A stretch of 64,000 bases of DNA, taken from contig NZ_JAEPBH010000011.1 of assembly GCF_016632365.1 (NCBI RefSeq), positions 303 through 64,302 of the forward strand, in the 5' to 3' direction. How positions within the stretch are numbered: the first letter of the stretch is position 1; every line of letters starts with the position of its first letter. This document shows, one piece after another, positions 8,407 through 18,636 of this stretch. The stretch is from Tenebrionibacter intestinalis. GTDB taxonomy: Bacteria; Pseudomonadota; Gammaproteobacteria; Enterobacterales; Enterobacteriaceae. The notes beneath the pieces were generated by a model. That model was not told where the DNA came from and did no database searches. It saw only the letters and a program-made list of their open reading frames with translations. Both the position numbers and the translations under genes were made by a program.

Positions 8407-11400
8407 ATGGAAACAACAACTGTGGGCAGTGAAGTGTCGCGTATTGACGGCACGGCCAAAGTAAAAGGGTCGGCGATATACGGCGATGATATCGAGATGA
8501 AAGATATGCTTTATGGCGTGTGCCGCTATGCCGATATCGCCGCTGGACGTATAGCATCCATGGATCTCAGCGAAGCCCTGGCTGTGCCGGGCGTAGTGCG
8601 CATCGCCACCTGGGAAGACGTTCCCGGCGAAAAGCTTATTGGCGTGGTTATCCCCGATTATCCTCCCATCGTAGATAAAGAGATAGCCTTTCGCGGCGAC
8701 GTAGTGGCGGTTATTGCCGCCGAAAACTACGAAGCAGCCTGCCTGGCCGCAGAGAAAATTAAAATCAACTACATCCCCTGGACGCCCATCAGTACAGTGC
8801 AGGAGGCGATTCAACCCGGCGCGCGTAAAATACACAGCGATACCAAAGACAACATCATTAATCACCACCACACAGTGAAGGGCGATATCGAAGCCGGATT
8901 CGCAGCCTCCACCCATATCTTTGAGCGCGAATACACCGTCGGTTTCCAGGAGCACGCTTACATCGAACCGGAAACGATCACCACATGTTTTGACGATAAT
9001 GAAGATATCATTACCGTTTACGGCTCGGTGCAAAACGCGCACCGCGTGCGCGGCTTCGTGGCGAAATACCTTAATCTGCCGCAGTCGAAAGTGAACGTGA
9101 AGCGTTCAATACTCGGCGGCTCCTTCGGCGGTAAGGACGATATCATCGACCATCTTGCCTGCCGTTCGGCGCTGCTGACCTGGCTGACAGGCCGTCCGGT
9201 GAAGATGACCTATAACCGCGAACAGTCGATGCGCGAAAGCTACAAGCGTCACCCGTACACCATGAAGTATAAAATCGGCCTTGATGAGAATGCGCGTATC
9301 CAGGCCATTAAAATCGACGTACTAGCCGACGGCGGCGGCTACGCCGGTCAAACGGTATTTGTCACCTGGCGCAGTTCCGTGCAGGCCGCCGGGCCATACA
9401 ATATTCCAAACGTGCGCATTGACGTTACCGGCGTATACACCAATAACAGCTACACCTCGGCCTATCGCGGCTTCGGCGCGCCTCAGGTGATTTTTGCCAA
9501 TGAATCGCTCATGGATGAAGTCGCCGACGCTCTGGGTATGTCCCCAATCGAGCTGCGTATGCGTAACGCCCTGCGCCAGAACGATGTCAGTATGGCGGGC
9601 CAGCATTTCACGGAGCATACCGTTTCAGCGCAGGAAGTATTGCAAAAGGCGGTACAAAGCACTGAATACGAAGCGCGTCGCAAGCACTATGCCGAGCTAA
9701 ACGCAAAAGGCGGTCCGCTGAAATACGGTATTGGCCTGGCGCTCAGCCACCGCGGCTGCTCACTGGGCGCAGAAGGGCTGGATGCCTCGTCTGCGCTGAT
9801 TCAGATTAACGCCGACGGCAGCGTTAATATTTCCACCTCCGTGTCTGAAAACGGCCAGGGTCTGCAAACCACCATGTCGCTCATCGCCGCTGAGGCATTT
9901 GGTATTGGGCTGGATAAAGTGATGTTCACCGACCCGGCCACCAGCATGATCGCCGACGGCGGCTCTACCGTTGCCTCACGCGGCACGCTGATGGGCGGCC
10001 AGGCGATACTCGACGCCGCTAACAAGCTCAAGCAGCGCATGGCCGATGCCGTTTGTGAAAAGCTTGCCGCTAACAGCATTGATGAACTGGTGTGGGAAAA
10101 TGGCAAGGTCTTTAACCGTCGTCATCCCTATAACCGGCTGGCGTTCGCAGACGTTGTCGCCATGACCCGCGCGACGGGCGCCAATCTTTCTGCCTATGGG
10201 TGGTTTGTGGCTCCGGATATCCACTGGGACGAAGAAAAAGGCACCGGCAACCCTTACTTTACCTGGGTGTATGGCTGCCAGGTGGCGGACATCGTCATTG
10301 ACACCCGCACCGGCAAGATCCACGTCAATCACGCAACAGCCGTACACGATGTCGGTAAAGTGATCAACAAAGTCGGCTTTGAAGGGCAAGTGAGCGGCGG
10401 CGTGGCGCAGGGAATGATCGGTTACGGGATGCTGGAAGAATTCAATATTGAGCACGGCGAGGTGAAATCGGAAAACTTTGACACCTACCTGCTTCCGACT
10501 ATCAAAGATATGCCGCCGATGACCATTATCCCGGTAGAAAACCATGATAAAGCCGGCCCCTACGGCGCAAAAGTCATCGGCGAACCTGTGCTGGAACTGG
10601 GCGGCGCGGCGCTGAATAATGCCGTCAGTTTTGCGCTGGGCAAGCGTAACTACGCGCTGCCGCTCACGCTGGAACAGGTAAAACTCGGCTACGCGCTGAA
10701 AAAGCCGGTACGCCAGAGCGAGCAGATGGTGGAGTCCGGCGAGAAAAAACAGGTGCTACGCCTGAATACGCTTGACGTGAAGCGCGCAAAAACGCTCGAT
10801 GACGCACTCGCGCTGCTGGCGCAAGAGCCTGAGCGCCGCATTATAGCAGGGGGAACCGACGTTCTGGTACAGGCGCGTCTCACCACTTCCCCGGTAGCGC
10901 TGGTGGACATTTCTGGCATCCCGGAACTGCGCGATATTAGCGCCTTGCCGGAAGGGGGAGTGCGTATCGGCGCAGGCGTGCGTTTTAGCGATTTGACCAC
11001 ACATCCTCTGATCGCCGCCCATTACCCGCTGCTGGTAACCGCCTGTAACACTATTGGGTCGTTACAGTTGCGTAACCGCGCCACCATCGGCGGCAATATC
11101 GTTAACGCCGCCCCCTGCGCCGACTCGGTGCCTCCGCTTATTATTCACGATGCGAAGGTCGAAATTCAGCGCCACGGCGAGCAGCCGCAGCAGATGCCGC
11201 TGAGCGACTTTATCATCAGCGGCTACCAGACGCAGCTAAAACCCGGCGAACTGCTAAGCGCAATTGTGCTGCCGCCACCGCCGACACATGAGGGCCTCCA
11301 GCAACGCTATTTGCAACTTGGCCGCCGCAACGCCCTGAACATTACGCGTCAGAGCTTCACCGGGCAGTTTGTGCTTAACGGCTCCGGCGAACTCACCCAC

Positions 11401-11634
11401 TGCCGCGTGGTAGACGGCGCGCTGTTTAACAAACCGCAGCGCCTGATTCCGCTTGAAAAATGCCTGACCGGGCGTCGACTCAACGCCGCATTGATTGAGG
11501 AGGGCGCTGGCGTTTTACAAAAAATGCTGGATGACGCCATCGGCAAGCGCTGGTCTGCCGCTTACAAGGTCCCCGTTGGCGTGGCGATGTTTAAACAGAT
11601 GCTGGAAGAAGTACTGGAAAATAAAGGCCGCTAA
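8407..11634 (+). CDS. Xanthine dehydrogenase, molybdenum-FAD subunit fusion (XdhA-XdhB)
   Basis: 1075 residues from the ATG at 8407 (GGAG about 9 nt upstream; the frame extends back to 8230 but over promoter sequence). Residues 1 to about 770 are the molybdopterin-binding large domain: GGSFGGKDD near 236, AYRGFGAPQ near 352, and GAKVIGEPVLELGG near 720 with the Glu in the place of the catalytic base of xanthine oxidases. After a polar linker of about 15-30 residues, residues about 783-1075 form the FAD domain with IIAGGTDVLV near 813 and RATIGGNIVNAAPCAD near 890. The order Mo then FAD in one chain differs from E. coli xdhA/xdhB (separate) and from animal XDH (FeS-FAD-Mo). It should oxidise xanthine or hypoxanthine, or run in the reverse direction on urate; the substrate is inferred from context. 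Confidence 0.88.
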   Translation: METTTVGSEVSRIDGTAKVKGSAIYGDDIEMKDMLYGVCRYADIAAGRIASMDLSEALAVPGVVRIATWEDVPGEKLIGVVIPDYPPIVDKEIAFRGDVVAVIAAENYEAACLAAEKIKINYIPWTPISTVQEAIQPGARKIHSDTKDNIINHHHTVKGDIEAGFAASTHIFEREYTVGFQEHAYIEPETITTCFDDNEDIITVYGSVQNAHRVRGFVAKYLNLPQSKVNVKRSILGGSFGGKDDIIDHLACRSALLTWLTGRPVKMTYNREQSMRESYKRHPYTMKYKIGLDENARIQAIKIDVLADGGGYAGQTVFVTWRSSVQAAGPYNIPNVRIDVTGVYTNNSYTSAYRGFGAPQVIFANESLMDEVADALGMSPIELRMRNALRQNDVSMAGQHFTEHTVSAQEVLQKAVQSTEYEARRKHYAELNAKGGPLKYGIGLALSHRGCSLGAEGLDASSALIQINADGSVNISTSVSENGQGLQTTMSLIAAEAFGIGLDKVMFTDPATSMIADGGSTVASRGTLMGGQAILDAANKLKQRMADAVCEKLAANSIDELVWENGKVFNRRHPYNRLAFADVVAMTRATGANLSAYGWFVAPDIHWDEEKGTGNPYFTWVYGCQVADIVIDTRTGKIHVNHATAVHDVGKVINKVGFEGQVSGGVAQGMIGYGMLEEFNIEHGEVKSENFDTYLLPTIKDMPPMTIIPVENHDKAGPYGAKVIGEPVLELGGAALNNAVSFALGKRNYALPLTLEQVKLGYALKKPVRQSEQMVESGEKKQVLRLNTLDVKRAKTLDDALALLAQEPERRIIAGGTDVLVQARLTTSPVALVDISGIPELRDISALPEGGVRIGAGVRFSDLTTHPLIAAHYPLLVTACNTIGSLQLRNRATIGGNIVNAAPCADSVPPLIIHDAKVEIQRHGEQPQQMPLSDFIISGYQTQLKPGELLSAIVLPPPPTHEGLQQRYLQLGRRNALNITRQSFTGQFVLNGSGELTHCRVVDGALFNKPQRLIPLEKCLTGRRLNAALIEEGAGVLQKMLDDAIGKRWSAAYKVPVGVAMFKQMLEEVLENKGR

Positions 11635-11644
11635 GGAGAATGTA

Positions 11645-12106
11645 ATGAATCATATTGAACTGAAAGTAAACGGCATACGCATGGTATGCGACGTTGACGA
11701 CAACCGGCGGCTGATTGATTTCCTGCGTGAGGATCTACGGCTTACCGGCACGAAAGAGGGTTGTTCGGTAGGCGAGTGCGGCGCCTGCACGGTCATTCTG
11801 GATGGCAAAGCGGTGTGCTCCTGCCTGCTGCTTGCCGCGCAGTGCGACGGGGCAGAAGTAGAAACGGTCGAATCGCTAAAAAGCAGTCGTATCGGCCAGC
11901 GCTTACAAAGCGCATTTGTACGCCACGGCGGCGTACAGTGCGGTTTCTGCACGCCGGGCGTGTTGATGAGCGCCAAAGCGCTGCTCGACAGCAATCCACA
12001 ACCCGATGATGCGCAGATCCACGATGCGCTGGAGGGAAATCTGTGTCGTTGCACCGGTTACCTGCCAATCATCAAATCCATTAAGGCCGTGCTGAAATCA
12101 GCGTAA
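11645..12106 (+). CDS. xdhC: Xanthine dehydrogenase 2Fe-2S subunit
   Basis: 153 residues. The ATG at 11645 follows AAGGAG and starts 10 bp after the fusion subunit. The N-terminal plant-type 2Fe-2S cluster is complete (CSVGECGACTV then CSC near residue 59), and the four-helix domain has the second cluster (CGFCTPG near 100 and CRCTGY near 134). This is the small subunit of molybdenum hydroxylases and passes electrons from the molybdenum site to FAD in the partner chain. Length and motifs match E. coli XdhC (159 residues). Its tight spacing argues for co-translation with the fused subunit. Confidence 0.92.
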   Translation: MNHIELKVNGIRMVCDVDDNRRLIDFLREDLRLTGTKEGCSVGECGACTVILDGKAVCSCLLLAAQCDGAEVETVESLKSSRIGQRLQSAFVRHGGVQCGFCTPGVLMSAKALLDSNPQPDDAQIHDALEGNLCRCTGYLPIIKSIKAVLKSA

Positions 12107-12124
12107 TGCGGGAGGGGAGCCGTA

Positions 12125-12739
12125 ATGAAACAGTGTCTGATGTTGGCGGCGGGTTTGTCGTCGCGAATGGGCCGCTGGAAAATGCAGCTCCCCTGGGGCG
12201 ACGGCACCGTACTGGACGGCGCGCTTGACCACGCGCTGGCCTTTTGCGACCGCGTTGTGCTGGTAACCGGGTTTCGCGGCGAGGCGCTACGCCAGCGCTA
12301 CGCCGGGCAACCCAACATTACGCTGTGCCATAACCCAAATTACGAACGCGGCATGTTCAGCTCGCTGCAACGGGGCATACGTCTACTGGCCGACGGGCAT
12401 TTTTTTGTGATCCCAGGCGATATGCCCGCAGTATCGCCGGGCGTATATGCCGCACTGTGGCAACAGCGCGGCAGCCGCTGCCTTATACCGACTATCGACG
12501 GCGGTTGCGGCCACCCGGTTTTGTTACCGCCTGCAATGCGCGAGCAAATACGCAACGCCAATCCACAGGCCAATTTGCGCCAGCTTATTGTCGGATATGG
12601 CCGCGAAACGGTGGACGTCACCTGCGCCAGCATACACTGGGATCTTGATACGCCGCAGCAGTATGCGGCGCTACGTCAACGCCTGTTATATCAGGCCTGG
12701 CAGTTTGCGCACCGGGAAGACGGCGAGTATCCCGAATAA
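12125..12739 (+). CDS. mocA: Molybdenum cofactor cytidylyltransferase MocA
   Basis: 204 residues; E. coli MocA has 192. The N-terminus has the nucleotidyltransferase motif LAAGLSSRMG with a following K-x-x-LPWG region, PGDMPAVSP in the middle (metal-binding Asp) and GHP near residue 135. MocA adds CMP to molybdopterin to give MCD, the cofactor form needed by xanthine-oxidase-family enzymes, so it serves the XDH just upstream. It starts 18 bp after xdhC with GGAGGGGAGC as ribosome site. Its C-terminal extension of about 12 residues (to EDGEYPE) is not typical and carries no known motif. Confidence 0.9.
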   Translation: MKQCLMLAAGLSSRMGRWKMQLPWGDGTVLDGALDHALAFCDRVVLVTGFRGEALRQRYAGQPNITLCHNPNYERGMFSSLQRGIRLLADGHFFVIPGDMPAVSPGVYAALWQQRGSRCLIPTIDGGCGHPVLLPPAMREQIRNANPQANLRQLIVGYGRETVDVTCASIHWDLDTPQQYAALRQRLLYQAWQFAHREDGEYPE

Positions 12740-12847
12740 CCGGCAATTCGCAAAACAGGCACGGATACGGCTGCGCGCTCTGCGTACAGGCTCAAGCGGC
12801 AGCGGCCTGCCATGCGCGGTTTTACCCGGCGTTCAGGGAATAACGCG

Positions 12848-14692
12848 CTATCCCGCCAACCCGTATTTTTTGATTTTGCGATACAGCGTAGCGACGCCAA
12901 TACCTAACTCGTCTGCCACCTGCTTTTTGTTGCGCGTGCGCATCAACGCTTCCTCAATCAGCGTTTTTTCTACCGATTTCAGCCGGGCCTTTTCTGTACT
13001 TTCACAGCGCGTTTCCTGTACCGGTTGAGCCATAACCGGCGGCGGCTCACTAAGCCAGGAAGAATGGAAAACCGGCGGCAGTAGCGCGCTGTCGATAATC
13101 TCGCCTTCCGGTACGATATTAATCAGATACTCTACCAGGTTACTGAGTTCGCGCACATTGCCAGGCCAACGGTGGCCGCGCAACATGCGTAGCGCCTGCG
13201 GGCTAACGCCCGGCTGCAGGCGGCCCACGCGCCCGGCATGCAGCGTCAGGAAGTGTTTTAGCAACAGTTCGATATCACCGTCGCGCTCGCGCAGCGGCGG
13301 CAGCCACAGCGGGATAACGTTCAGGCGGTAGTAGAGATCTTCGCGAAAGCTGCCGTCGCGGATATGATTCTCCAGATTTTGATGCGTGGCGGAGATAATG
13401 CGAATATCGACCGGTACCGGTACGCTGGCGCCGATGGGCATCACCTCCCGGCTTTCGATGGCGCGCAACAGCCGCGCCTGCAGGCCCGACGGCATATCGC
13501 CGATTTCATCAAGAAACAGCGTGCCGCCGTGGGCTATCTGAATTAACCCGCGCTTGCCGCCAGGCGCTGCGCCAGTAAACGCGCCCTTCGCGTAGCCAAA
13601 CAGCTCGCTTTCAAGCAGGTTTTCAGGAATAGCCGCGCAATTAATAGCAACAAACGCCTTATCATGACGCTCGCTCAGGCGGTGTACCGCACGCGCGACC
13701 ACTTCTTTACCGGTGCCGCTTTCGCCAAGGATCATTACGCTCGACGGGCTGGACGCAATACGGGCGATGAGCCGCTTGAGCTTTCTCATTGCTGACGAGT
13801 CCCCGATAAGACTTTTTATGACAGGCGCAGCCTCCGCGCCAGGGCCGTCACGCTGCTCAGAACGCGCATCGGAAAAGGCTAATACCGTGCCTTCTTCCGT
13901 CTCTCTCACCTGCCCGGTAATTCGCCAACGCTGATTGCCCACCTGCACCTGATAGGTGCGCTCGCGCGCCGGCACGCCGACAACGCGCAACTTTTCCAGC
14001 CGCAGATCGGCGTGCGCGCCCAGCAACATCTGCGCCCGCACGTTGATCAGGACAATTTTTCCCTGCCTGTCGCAGACGATAACCGCCTGATCAACGCACT
14101 GCGCCAGACTCTGCAATAAGGGGTCGATAGCAGACTCTTTTCTGGGAAAAACGGAAAGATTAGCGGCAAGAAGGGAAGAAATATGGCGGATATATTCAAT
14201 AAACATGCGGGTATGCTCCCGCAGATGACGCAGTTGCTCTATATTTACCGCCACCAGGCTTATCACGCCAAGACACCGCTCCTGATACATGACGGGCACG
14301 CCGACGAACCCGCGCTCGCGGCAACTCTCGCGCTGGGTACATTCCAGGCATAGCGAATTTTGTCGCGAGTCGAAAATGACCACTTCCTGGCCTTTTTCCA
14401 GCACCTCGCGAAGCAGCACGGTGTTGCTGGCAGGCACCTGACCGAACCCCTGGCCGTAAGGCCCTGTGCCGGCAATGCGCAGCAGTTGGTTATCCACCAC
14501 TTCCACTTCAAGGTGAAGTACATTCGCCAGCAGCGTGGCGAAATGCTGGATCGTTTTCTGTATTGGCATCAGCGCGGAAGCAACGGGCGGCGGCGCGCTT
14601 TTTTTCAACGCCTCGCACGCCTCTTTAATAAGCCCGGCTGAATTATCATTTTCCTGCTCTCTCATTTTGATAACGGTACTGGCCTTTCTCAT
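12848..14692 (-). CDS. ygeV: YgeV, sigma54-dependent activator of the purine island
   Basis: 614 residues; E. coli YgeV has 592. The N-terminal 200 residues are a sensory GAF-like part with a Cys-rich patch ([10 protein letters not shown]), then a PAS-like segment at about 205-270. The AAA+ domain follows: Walker A GESGTGKE near 322, the sigma54-contact loop GAFTGA near 368, Walker [11 protein letters not shown] near 385. A Fis-type helix-turn-helix ([20 protein letters not shown]) closes the protein. The ATG at 14692 has GGAGGG 6 nt upstream. It reads divergently from ygeW. A predicted enhancer palindrome (14686-14700) includes its start codon and another lies at 14659-14673 inside the gene, implying autoregulation. 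The ligand, probably a purine or an intermediate, cannot be told from sequence. Confidence 0.9.
   Translation of the reverse strand: MRKASTVIKMREQENDNSAGLIKEACEALKKSAPPPVASALMPIQKTIQHFATLLANVLHLEVEVVDNQLLRIAGTGPYGQGFGQVPASNTVLLREVLEKGQEVVIFDSRQNSLCLECTQRESCRERGFVGVPVMYQERCLGVISLVAVNIEQLRHLREHTRMFIEYIRHISSLLAANLSVFPRKESAIDPLLQSLAQCVDQAVIVCDRQGKIVLINVRAQMLLGAHADLRLEKLRVVGVPARERTYQVQVGNQRWRITGQVRETEEGTVLAFSDARSEQRDGPGAEAAPVIKSLIGDSSAMRKLKRLIARIASSPSSVMILGESGTGKEVVARAVHRLSERHDKAFVAINCAAIPENLLESELFGYAKGAFTGAAPGGKRGLIQIAHGGTLFLDEIGDMPSGLQARLLRAIESREVMPIGASVPVPVDIRIISATHQNLENHIRDGSFREDLYYRLNVIPLWLPPLRERDGDIELLLKHFLTLHAGRVGRLQPGVSPQALRMLRGHRWPGNVRELSNLVEYLINIVPEGEIIDSALLPPVFHSSWLSEPPPVMAQPVQETRCESTEKARLKSVEKTLIEEALMRTRNKKQVADELGIGVATLYRKIKKYGLAG
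14659..14673. promoter_or_regulatory. Predicted YgeV site, distal copy
   Basis: CTCTCA-TTT-TGATAA, one mismatch to TTnTCA-N3-TGAnAA, inside codons 7-12 of ygeV. It lies 27 bp from the start-codon copy and 135 bp from the ygeW -24 element. Confidence 0.5.
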
Positions 14693-14700
14693 TTTGATCC
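14686..14700. promoter_or_regulatory. Predicted YgeV site overlapping the ygeV start codon
   Basis: TTCTCA-TTT-TGATCC; the left half is perfect, the right half has two mismatches. The ygeV ATG (14692-14690) lies inside it. 108 bp separate it from the ygeW -24 element. Confidence 0.55.
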
Positions 14701-14808
14701 CTCCGGGATGGACCGGTACTGATTTTGTGATCTCAGTTCATGAGGTTACTCCCTGGAGCGGCCATAAATATATGACGGGAACCATGTTTTTAACATTCGG
14801 TTTCAAAC

Positions 14809-14823
14809 TGGCACAAAACTCGC
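14809..14823 (+). promoter_or_regulatory. Sigma54-type promoter of ygeW-ygeX-ygeY-hyuA-yqeA
   Basis: TGGCAC-AAAAC-TCGC followed by T: the -24 part is perfect and the invariant GC of the -12 part is in register, with one mismatch (TCGC for TTGC). The start would be near 14835, about 72 nt before ygeW. Confidence 0.65.
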
Positions 14824-14906
14824 TTACTCCCTGTCGCGTATTTTCAATGACGCAATCGCGTCCTCTCAAGTACCCGGACTTAATCCGTTCGTAAGGGATT
14901 TCATAA

Positions 14907-16097
14907 ATGAAAGAGATAAAACGTCTACTGAATATCATTGAAGATAAAAACTCCAAACTGCATGAAAAAGATTTTCTCCTGACCTGGGAACAAAGCCGCG
15001 ATGAGCTGGAGCAAGTGCTGTATCTGGCCGAGGCGTTGAAATCTCTGCGCGCCAGTAATATTGATACGCGCGTATTTAACAACGGTTTAGGCATTTCGCT
15101 GTTTCGCGATAACTCAACCCGCACCCGCTTCTCCTATGCTTCAGCGCTGAACCTGGTCGGCCTGACCCAGCAGGATCTGGATGAAGGCAAATCGCAGATA
15201 GCCCACGGCGAAACCGTGCGCGAAACGGCCAACATGATAGCCTTCTGCGCCGAGGCTATCGGTATTCGCGACGACATGTATCTCGGCGCCGGCAACGCCT
15301 ATATGCGCGAAGTCGGCGAAGCGCTGGACGACGGCTTTAACGAAGGCGTGCTGCCACAGCGCCCGGCCATCATTAACCTGCAGTGCGATATTGACCACCC
15401 AACCCAGGCAATGGCCGACCTCGCCTGGCTGAAAGAACACTTCGGCGGCCTGGATAACCTTAAGGGTAAGAAAATCGCGATGACCTGGGCCTACTCGCCC
15501 AGCTACGGCAAGCCGCTTTCGGTGCCGCAGGGCATTATCGGCCTGATGACGCGTTTTGGTATGGATGTGACGCTGGCGCATCCGCAAGGCTACGACCTGA
15601 TCCCGGACGTTGTAGACGTCGCGAAAAACAACGCCCAGGCCTCCGGCGGCAGCTTCCGTCAGGTTGCTTCCATGGAAGAAGCTTTCGACGGCGCCGATAT
15701 CGTCTATCCCAAGTCCTGGGCGCCGTGGCAAATCATGCAGCAGCGTACCGAACTCCTGCGCCAGAACGACAGTCAGGGCCTCAAGGCGCTGGAGCAGACC
15801 TGCCTTGCGCAAAACGCGCAATACAAAGACTGGCACTGTACAGAGGCCATGATGAAGCGCACCCGCGATGGCAACGCGCTTTACATGCACTGCCTGCCTG
15901 CGGATATCACCGGCGTGTCGTGCGAACGAGGCGAGGTGGAGGCCAGCGTATTTGAACGCTACCGCATCGCCACCTACAAAGAGGCCAGTTGGAAGCCGTG
16001 GATTATCGCCGCCATGATACTTGCCCGTAAATTCGCGCACCCGGGCGATGTATTGGCCCGGCGTCTGGAAGCGGCTATCCCACGTGTTTATCGATAA
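14907..16097 (+). CDS. ygeW: YgeW, transcarbamylase of unknown substrate
   Basis: 396 residues, the same length as E. coli YgeW. It is an aspartate/ornithine transcarbamylase fold: the carbamoyl phosphate motif FRDNSTRTRFSY near residue 67, the DHPTQAMAD region near 160 and the HCLPAD motif near 330. The family (UTCase) does not use ornithine or aspartate; in this context it probably works on a ureido or carbamoyl intermediate of purine breakdown, making carbamoyl phosphate for the carbamate kinase YqeA encoded downstream. It is the first gene of a five-gene operon behind a sigma54-type promoter. The reaction direction is inferred. Confidence 0.9.
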   Translation: MKEIKRLLNIIEDKNSKLHEKDFLLTWEQSRDELEQVLYLAEALKSLRASNIDTRVFNNGLGISLFRDNSTRTRFSYASALNLVGLTQQDLDEGKSQIAHGETVRETANMIAFCAEAIGIRDDMYLGAGNAYMREVGEALDDGFNEGVLPQRPAIINLQCDIDHPTQAMADLAWLKEHFGGLDNLKGKKIAMTWAYSPSYGKPLSVPQGIIGLMTRFGMDVTLAHPQGYDLIPDVVDVAKNNAQASGGSFRQVASMEEAFDGADIVYPKSWAPWQIMQQRTELLRQNDSQGLKALEQTCLAQNAQYKDWHCTEAMMKRTRDGNALYMHCLPADITGVSCERGEVEASVFERYRIATYKEASWKPWIIAAMILARKFAHPGDVLARRLEAAIPRVYR

Positions 16098-16151
16098 TCA
16101 ATCACCGGTGCGCTCGTACAAAACGGGCGCCCGTGCGGTGAGGAAAATCAT

Positions 16152-17354
16152 ATGTCACAGTTTGCTTTAAAAATGGATATCGTCGATAACGCACGCTTTA
16201 GCCCTAAACCGGATCCGCGCTTTAACCGGGAAGCGGCTATTAGCGCCCGGCGCTTCCATCAGGGGTTAACCGGCTACCGCCCCACGCCGCTTAATACAAT
16301 GAGGCAGTTTGCGCACGAGCTGGGCGTGGCTCAGGTACTGGTCAAGGATGAATCTCAGCGTTTCGATCTTAACGCATTCAAAATACTTGGCGGCACCTGG
16401 GCTATCGCGCGTCTGCTTTGCCGTAAGCTGGATCTCAATATTGAGAATTTTTCATTTCGTCAGTTCCGTGAGGCGGGTCATCCCAAAATGACCTTCACGA
16501 CCACCACAGACGGCAACCACGGCCGCGGCGTGGCATGGGCCGCAAGAGCGTTGGGCCAGAACGCGGTGATATACATGCCCAAAGGCTCCTCGCCGTGGCG
16601 CGTGAAACACATCACCGATCTTGGCGCAGAGTGCATTGTCACCGACATGAACTACGACGACACCGTTCGTCTGACTATGCGTACTGCGGCAGAACACGGC
16701 TGGGAAGTGGTCCAGGATACGGCATGGGAGGGCTACACCGACGTTCCGACCTGGATTATGCAAGGCTACGCAACCCTTGCCGATGAGGCGGCGGAGCAGA
16801 TGGAAGCCATGCGCCTTAAGCCGCCCACGCATATCCTGCTCCAGGCAGGCGTGGGCGCTATGGCAGGCGGCGTGCTTGGGTATTTTGCCGACCGCTACGG
16901 CGCGGAAAACTTCAACGCCATCATCGTCGAACCGGATCGCGCCGACTGTCTGTACCGCTCAGCCATTAAGGGCGACATGGTCAATATCGGCGGCGAGCTG
17001 AACACAATCATGGCAGGGCTCGCCTGCGGCGAACCCAATCCGCTCGGCTGGCCGCTGCTGCGCGATAACGCGCGCCAGTTCATTTCCTGTGAGGACAGCG
17101 TTGCCGCGCTCGGTATGCGCGTGCTGGGCAACCCGCCAGCACAGGACCCACGCACGATTTCCGGCGAATCCGGCGCGGTGTGCTTTGGCGTGCTGGCCGC
17201 TATTTTGCATCACCCACAGCGTGATGCGCTGAAAAAGCAGCTCAATCTGACGCCAGAGTCACGCATTTTAACTATCAGTACCGAAGGCGATACCGATCCG
17301 CAGCACTACAGAGAAGTGGTCTGGGAAGGCAAAAACGGAATAACCCACTGTTAA
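16152..17354 (+). CDS. ygeX: 2,3-diaminopropionate ammonia-lyase YgeX
   Basis: 400 residues (E. coli 398). It is a PLP fold-type II enzyme: the likely Schiff-base lysine is in NAFKILGG near residue 79, the substrate/phosphate loop [13 protein letters not shown] is near 117, and a GVGAMAGG phosphate-binding loop is near 235. E. coli YgeX splits 2,3-diaminopropionate into pyruvate and two ammonia. The start ATG at 16152 follows GTGAGGAAAATC. The 54-bp gap after ygeW contains a small GC-rich inverted repeat (accggtgcgc / gtgcggtgag area) but no terminator T-run. It supplies a carbon exit from the purine pathway to pyruvate. Confidence 0.93.
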   Translation: MSQFALKMDIVDNARFSPKPDPRFNREAAISARRFHQGLTGYRPTPLNTMRQFAHELGVAQVLVKDESQRFDLNAFKILGGTWAIARLLCRKLDLNIENFSFRQFREAGHPKMTFTTTTDGNHGRGVAWAARALGQNAVIYMPKGSSPWRVKHITDLGAECIVTDMNYDDTVRLTMRTAAEHGWEVVQDTAWEGYTDVPTWIMQGYATLADEAAEQMEAMRLKPPTHILLQAGVGAMAGGVLGYFADRYGAENFNAIIVEPDRADCLYRSAIKGDMVNIGGELNTIMAGLACGEPNPLGWPLLRDNARQFISCEDSVAALGMRVLGNPPAQDPRTISGESGAVCFGVLAAILHHPQRDALKKQLNLTPESRILTISTEGDTDPQHYREVVWEGKNGITHC

Positions 17355-17373
17355 TCATAGAGGATTTTTAAAA

Positions 17374-18591
17374 ATGGCCCGAGCAATCCCATTTAATGAC
17401 ATTCTGAAACTGGCTCAACGCTATCAGCCGGAAATGACGCGCTTTTTGCGCGATATGATCGCCATTCCCAGTGAAAGCTGCGACGAAAAACGCGTTATTC
17501 ACCGTATTAAAGAAGAGATGGAAAAGGTGGGTTTCGATAAAGTAGAAATCGACCCGATGGGGAATATTCTCGGCTACGTCGGCCACGGCCCGCGCCTGCT
17601 GGCGATGGATGCTCACATTGATACTGTCGGCATCGGCAATATCAATAACTGGAAGTTTGACCCTTACGAGGGCATGGAAGATGACGAAATTATCGGCGGA
17701 CGCGGCGCCTCCGACCAGGAAGGCGGCATGGCCTCTATGGTTTACGCCGGTAAGATAATTAAAGAACTGGGGCTTGAAGACGACTATACGCTGCTTGTGA
17801 CCGGCACCGTTCAGGAAGAAGACTGCGACGGCCTGTGCTGGCAGTACATCATCGAGCAGGACGGCATCCGCCCGGAATTCGTCGTCAGTACCGAACCGAC
17901 AGACTGCCAGATTTACCGCGGCCAACGCGGGCGCATGGAAATCCGTGTGGAAGTGAGCGGCGTAAGCTGCCACGGTTCCGCACCGGAGCGCGGCGATAAC
18001 GCTATCTTCAAAATGGCGCCGATCCTCACCGAGCTACAGACGCTGGCAGGCCGCCTGGGCAATGACGAGTTTCTCGGCAAGGGAACGCTGACCGTATCGG
18101 AAATTTTCTTCACCTCCCCCAGCCGCTGCGCGGTGGCGGATAGCTGCGCCGTCTCTATCGACCGCCGCCTGACCTGGGGCGAAACCTGGGAAGGCGCGCT
18201 TGAAGAGATTCGCGCATTGCCCGCCGTGAAGGCGGCAAAAGCCGTGGTCAGCCTTTATAGCTATGACCGCCCCTCCTGGACCGGGCTGGTCTACCCTACC
18301 GAGTGCTACTTCCCTACCTGGAAAGTGGATGCAGAGCACTTTACGGTACTCAGCCTGAGTGAGGCCTATCGCGGCCTGTTCGGTAAGGAGCCTGTGGTGG
18401 ATAAATGGACCTTCTCCACCAACGGCGTCTCTATTATGGGCCGCCACGGTATTCCGGTTATCGGTTTTGGCCCCGGTAAGGAACCGGAAGCCCACGCGCC
18501 TAACGAGAAAACCTGGAAGTCTCACCTGGTCACTTGCGCAGCGATGTACGCCGCCATTCCGTTGACCTGGATGCAACAACAAAAAGCGTAA
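17374..18591 (+). CDS. ygeY: YgeY, M20-family hydrolase
   Basis: 405 residues (E. coli YgeY 403). It is a metal-dependent M20 amidohydrolase/peptidase: metal ligand in DAHIDTVG near residue 84, [11 protein letters not shown] near 110 with the bridging Asp, and the EED catalytic Glu segment (TVQEEDCDG) near 150. The dimerisation domain follows ([12 protein letters not shown] near 200). The family removes acyl, carbamoyl or aminoacyl groups; acting between hyuA and ygeX, it may release diaminopropionate from an N-acylated or carbamoylated intermediate, which is inference. It starts 19 bp after ygeX. Confidence 0.9.
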   Translation: MARAIPFNDILKLAQRYQPEMTRFLRDMIAIPSESCDEKRVIHRIKEEMEKVGFDKVEIDPMGNILGYVGHGPRLLAMDAHIDTVGIGNINNWKFDPYEGMEDDEIIGGRGASDQEGGMASMVYAGKIIKELGLEDDYTLLVTGTVQEEDCDGLCWQYIIEQDGIRPEFVVSTEPTDCQIYRGQRGRMEIRVEVSGVSCHGSAPERGDNAIFKMAPILTELQTLAGRLGNDEFLGKGTLTVSEIFFTSPSRCAVADSCAVSIDRRLTWGETWEGALEEIRALPAVKAAKAVVSLYSYDRPSWTGLVYPTECYFPTWKVDAEHFTVLSLSEAYRGLFGKEPVVDKWTFSTNGVSIMGRHGIPVIGFGPGKEPEAHAPNEKTWKSHLVTCAAMYAAIPLTWMQQQKA

Positions 18592-18636
18592 CTACGGCAG
18601 AGGCGCCCCTGGCCGGGGCGCCTCAGGAGCGGGGCC

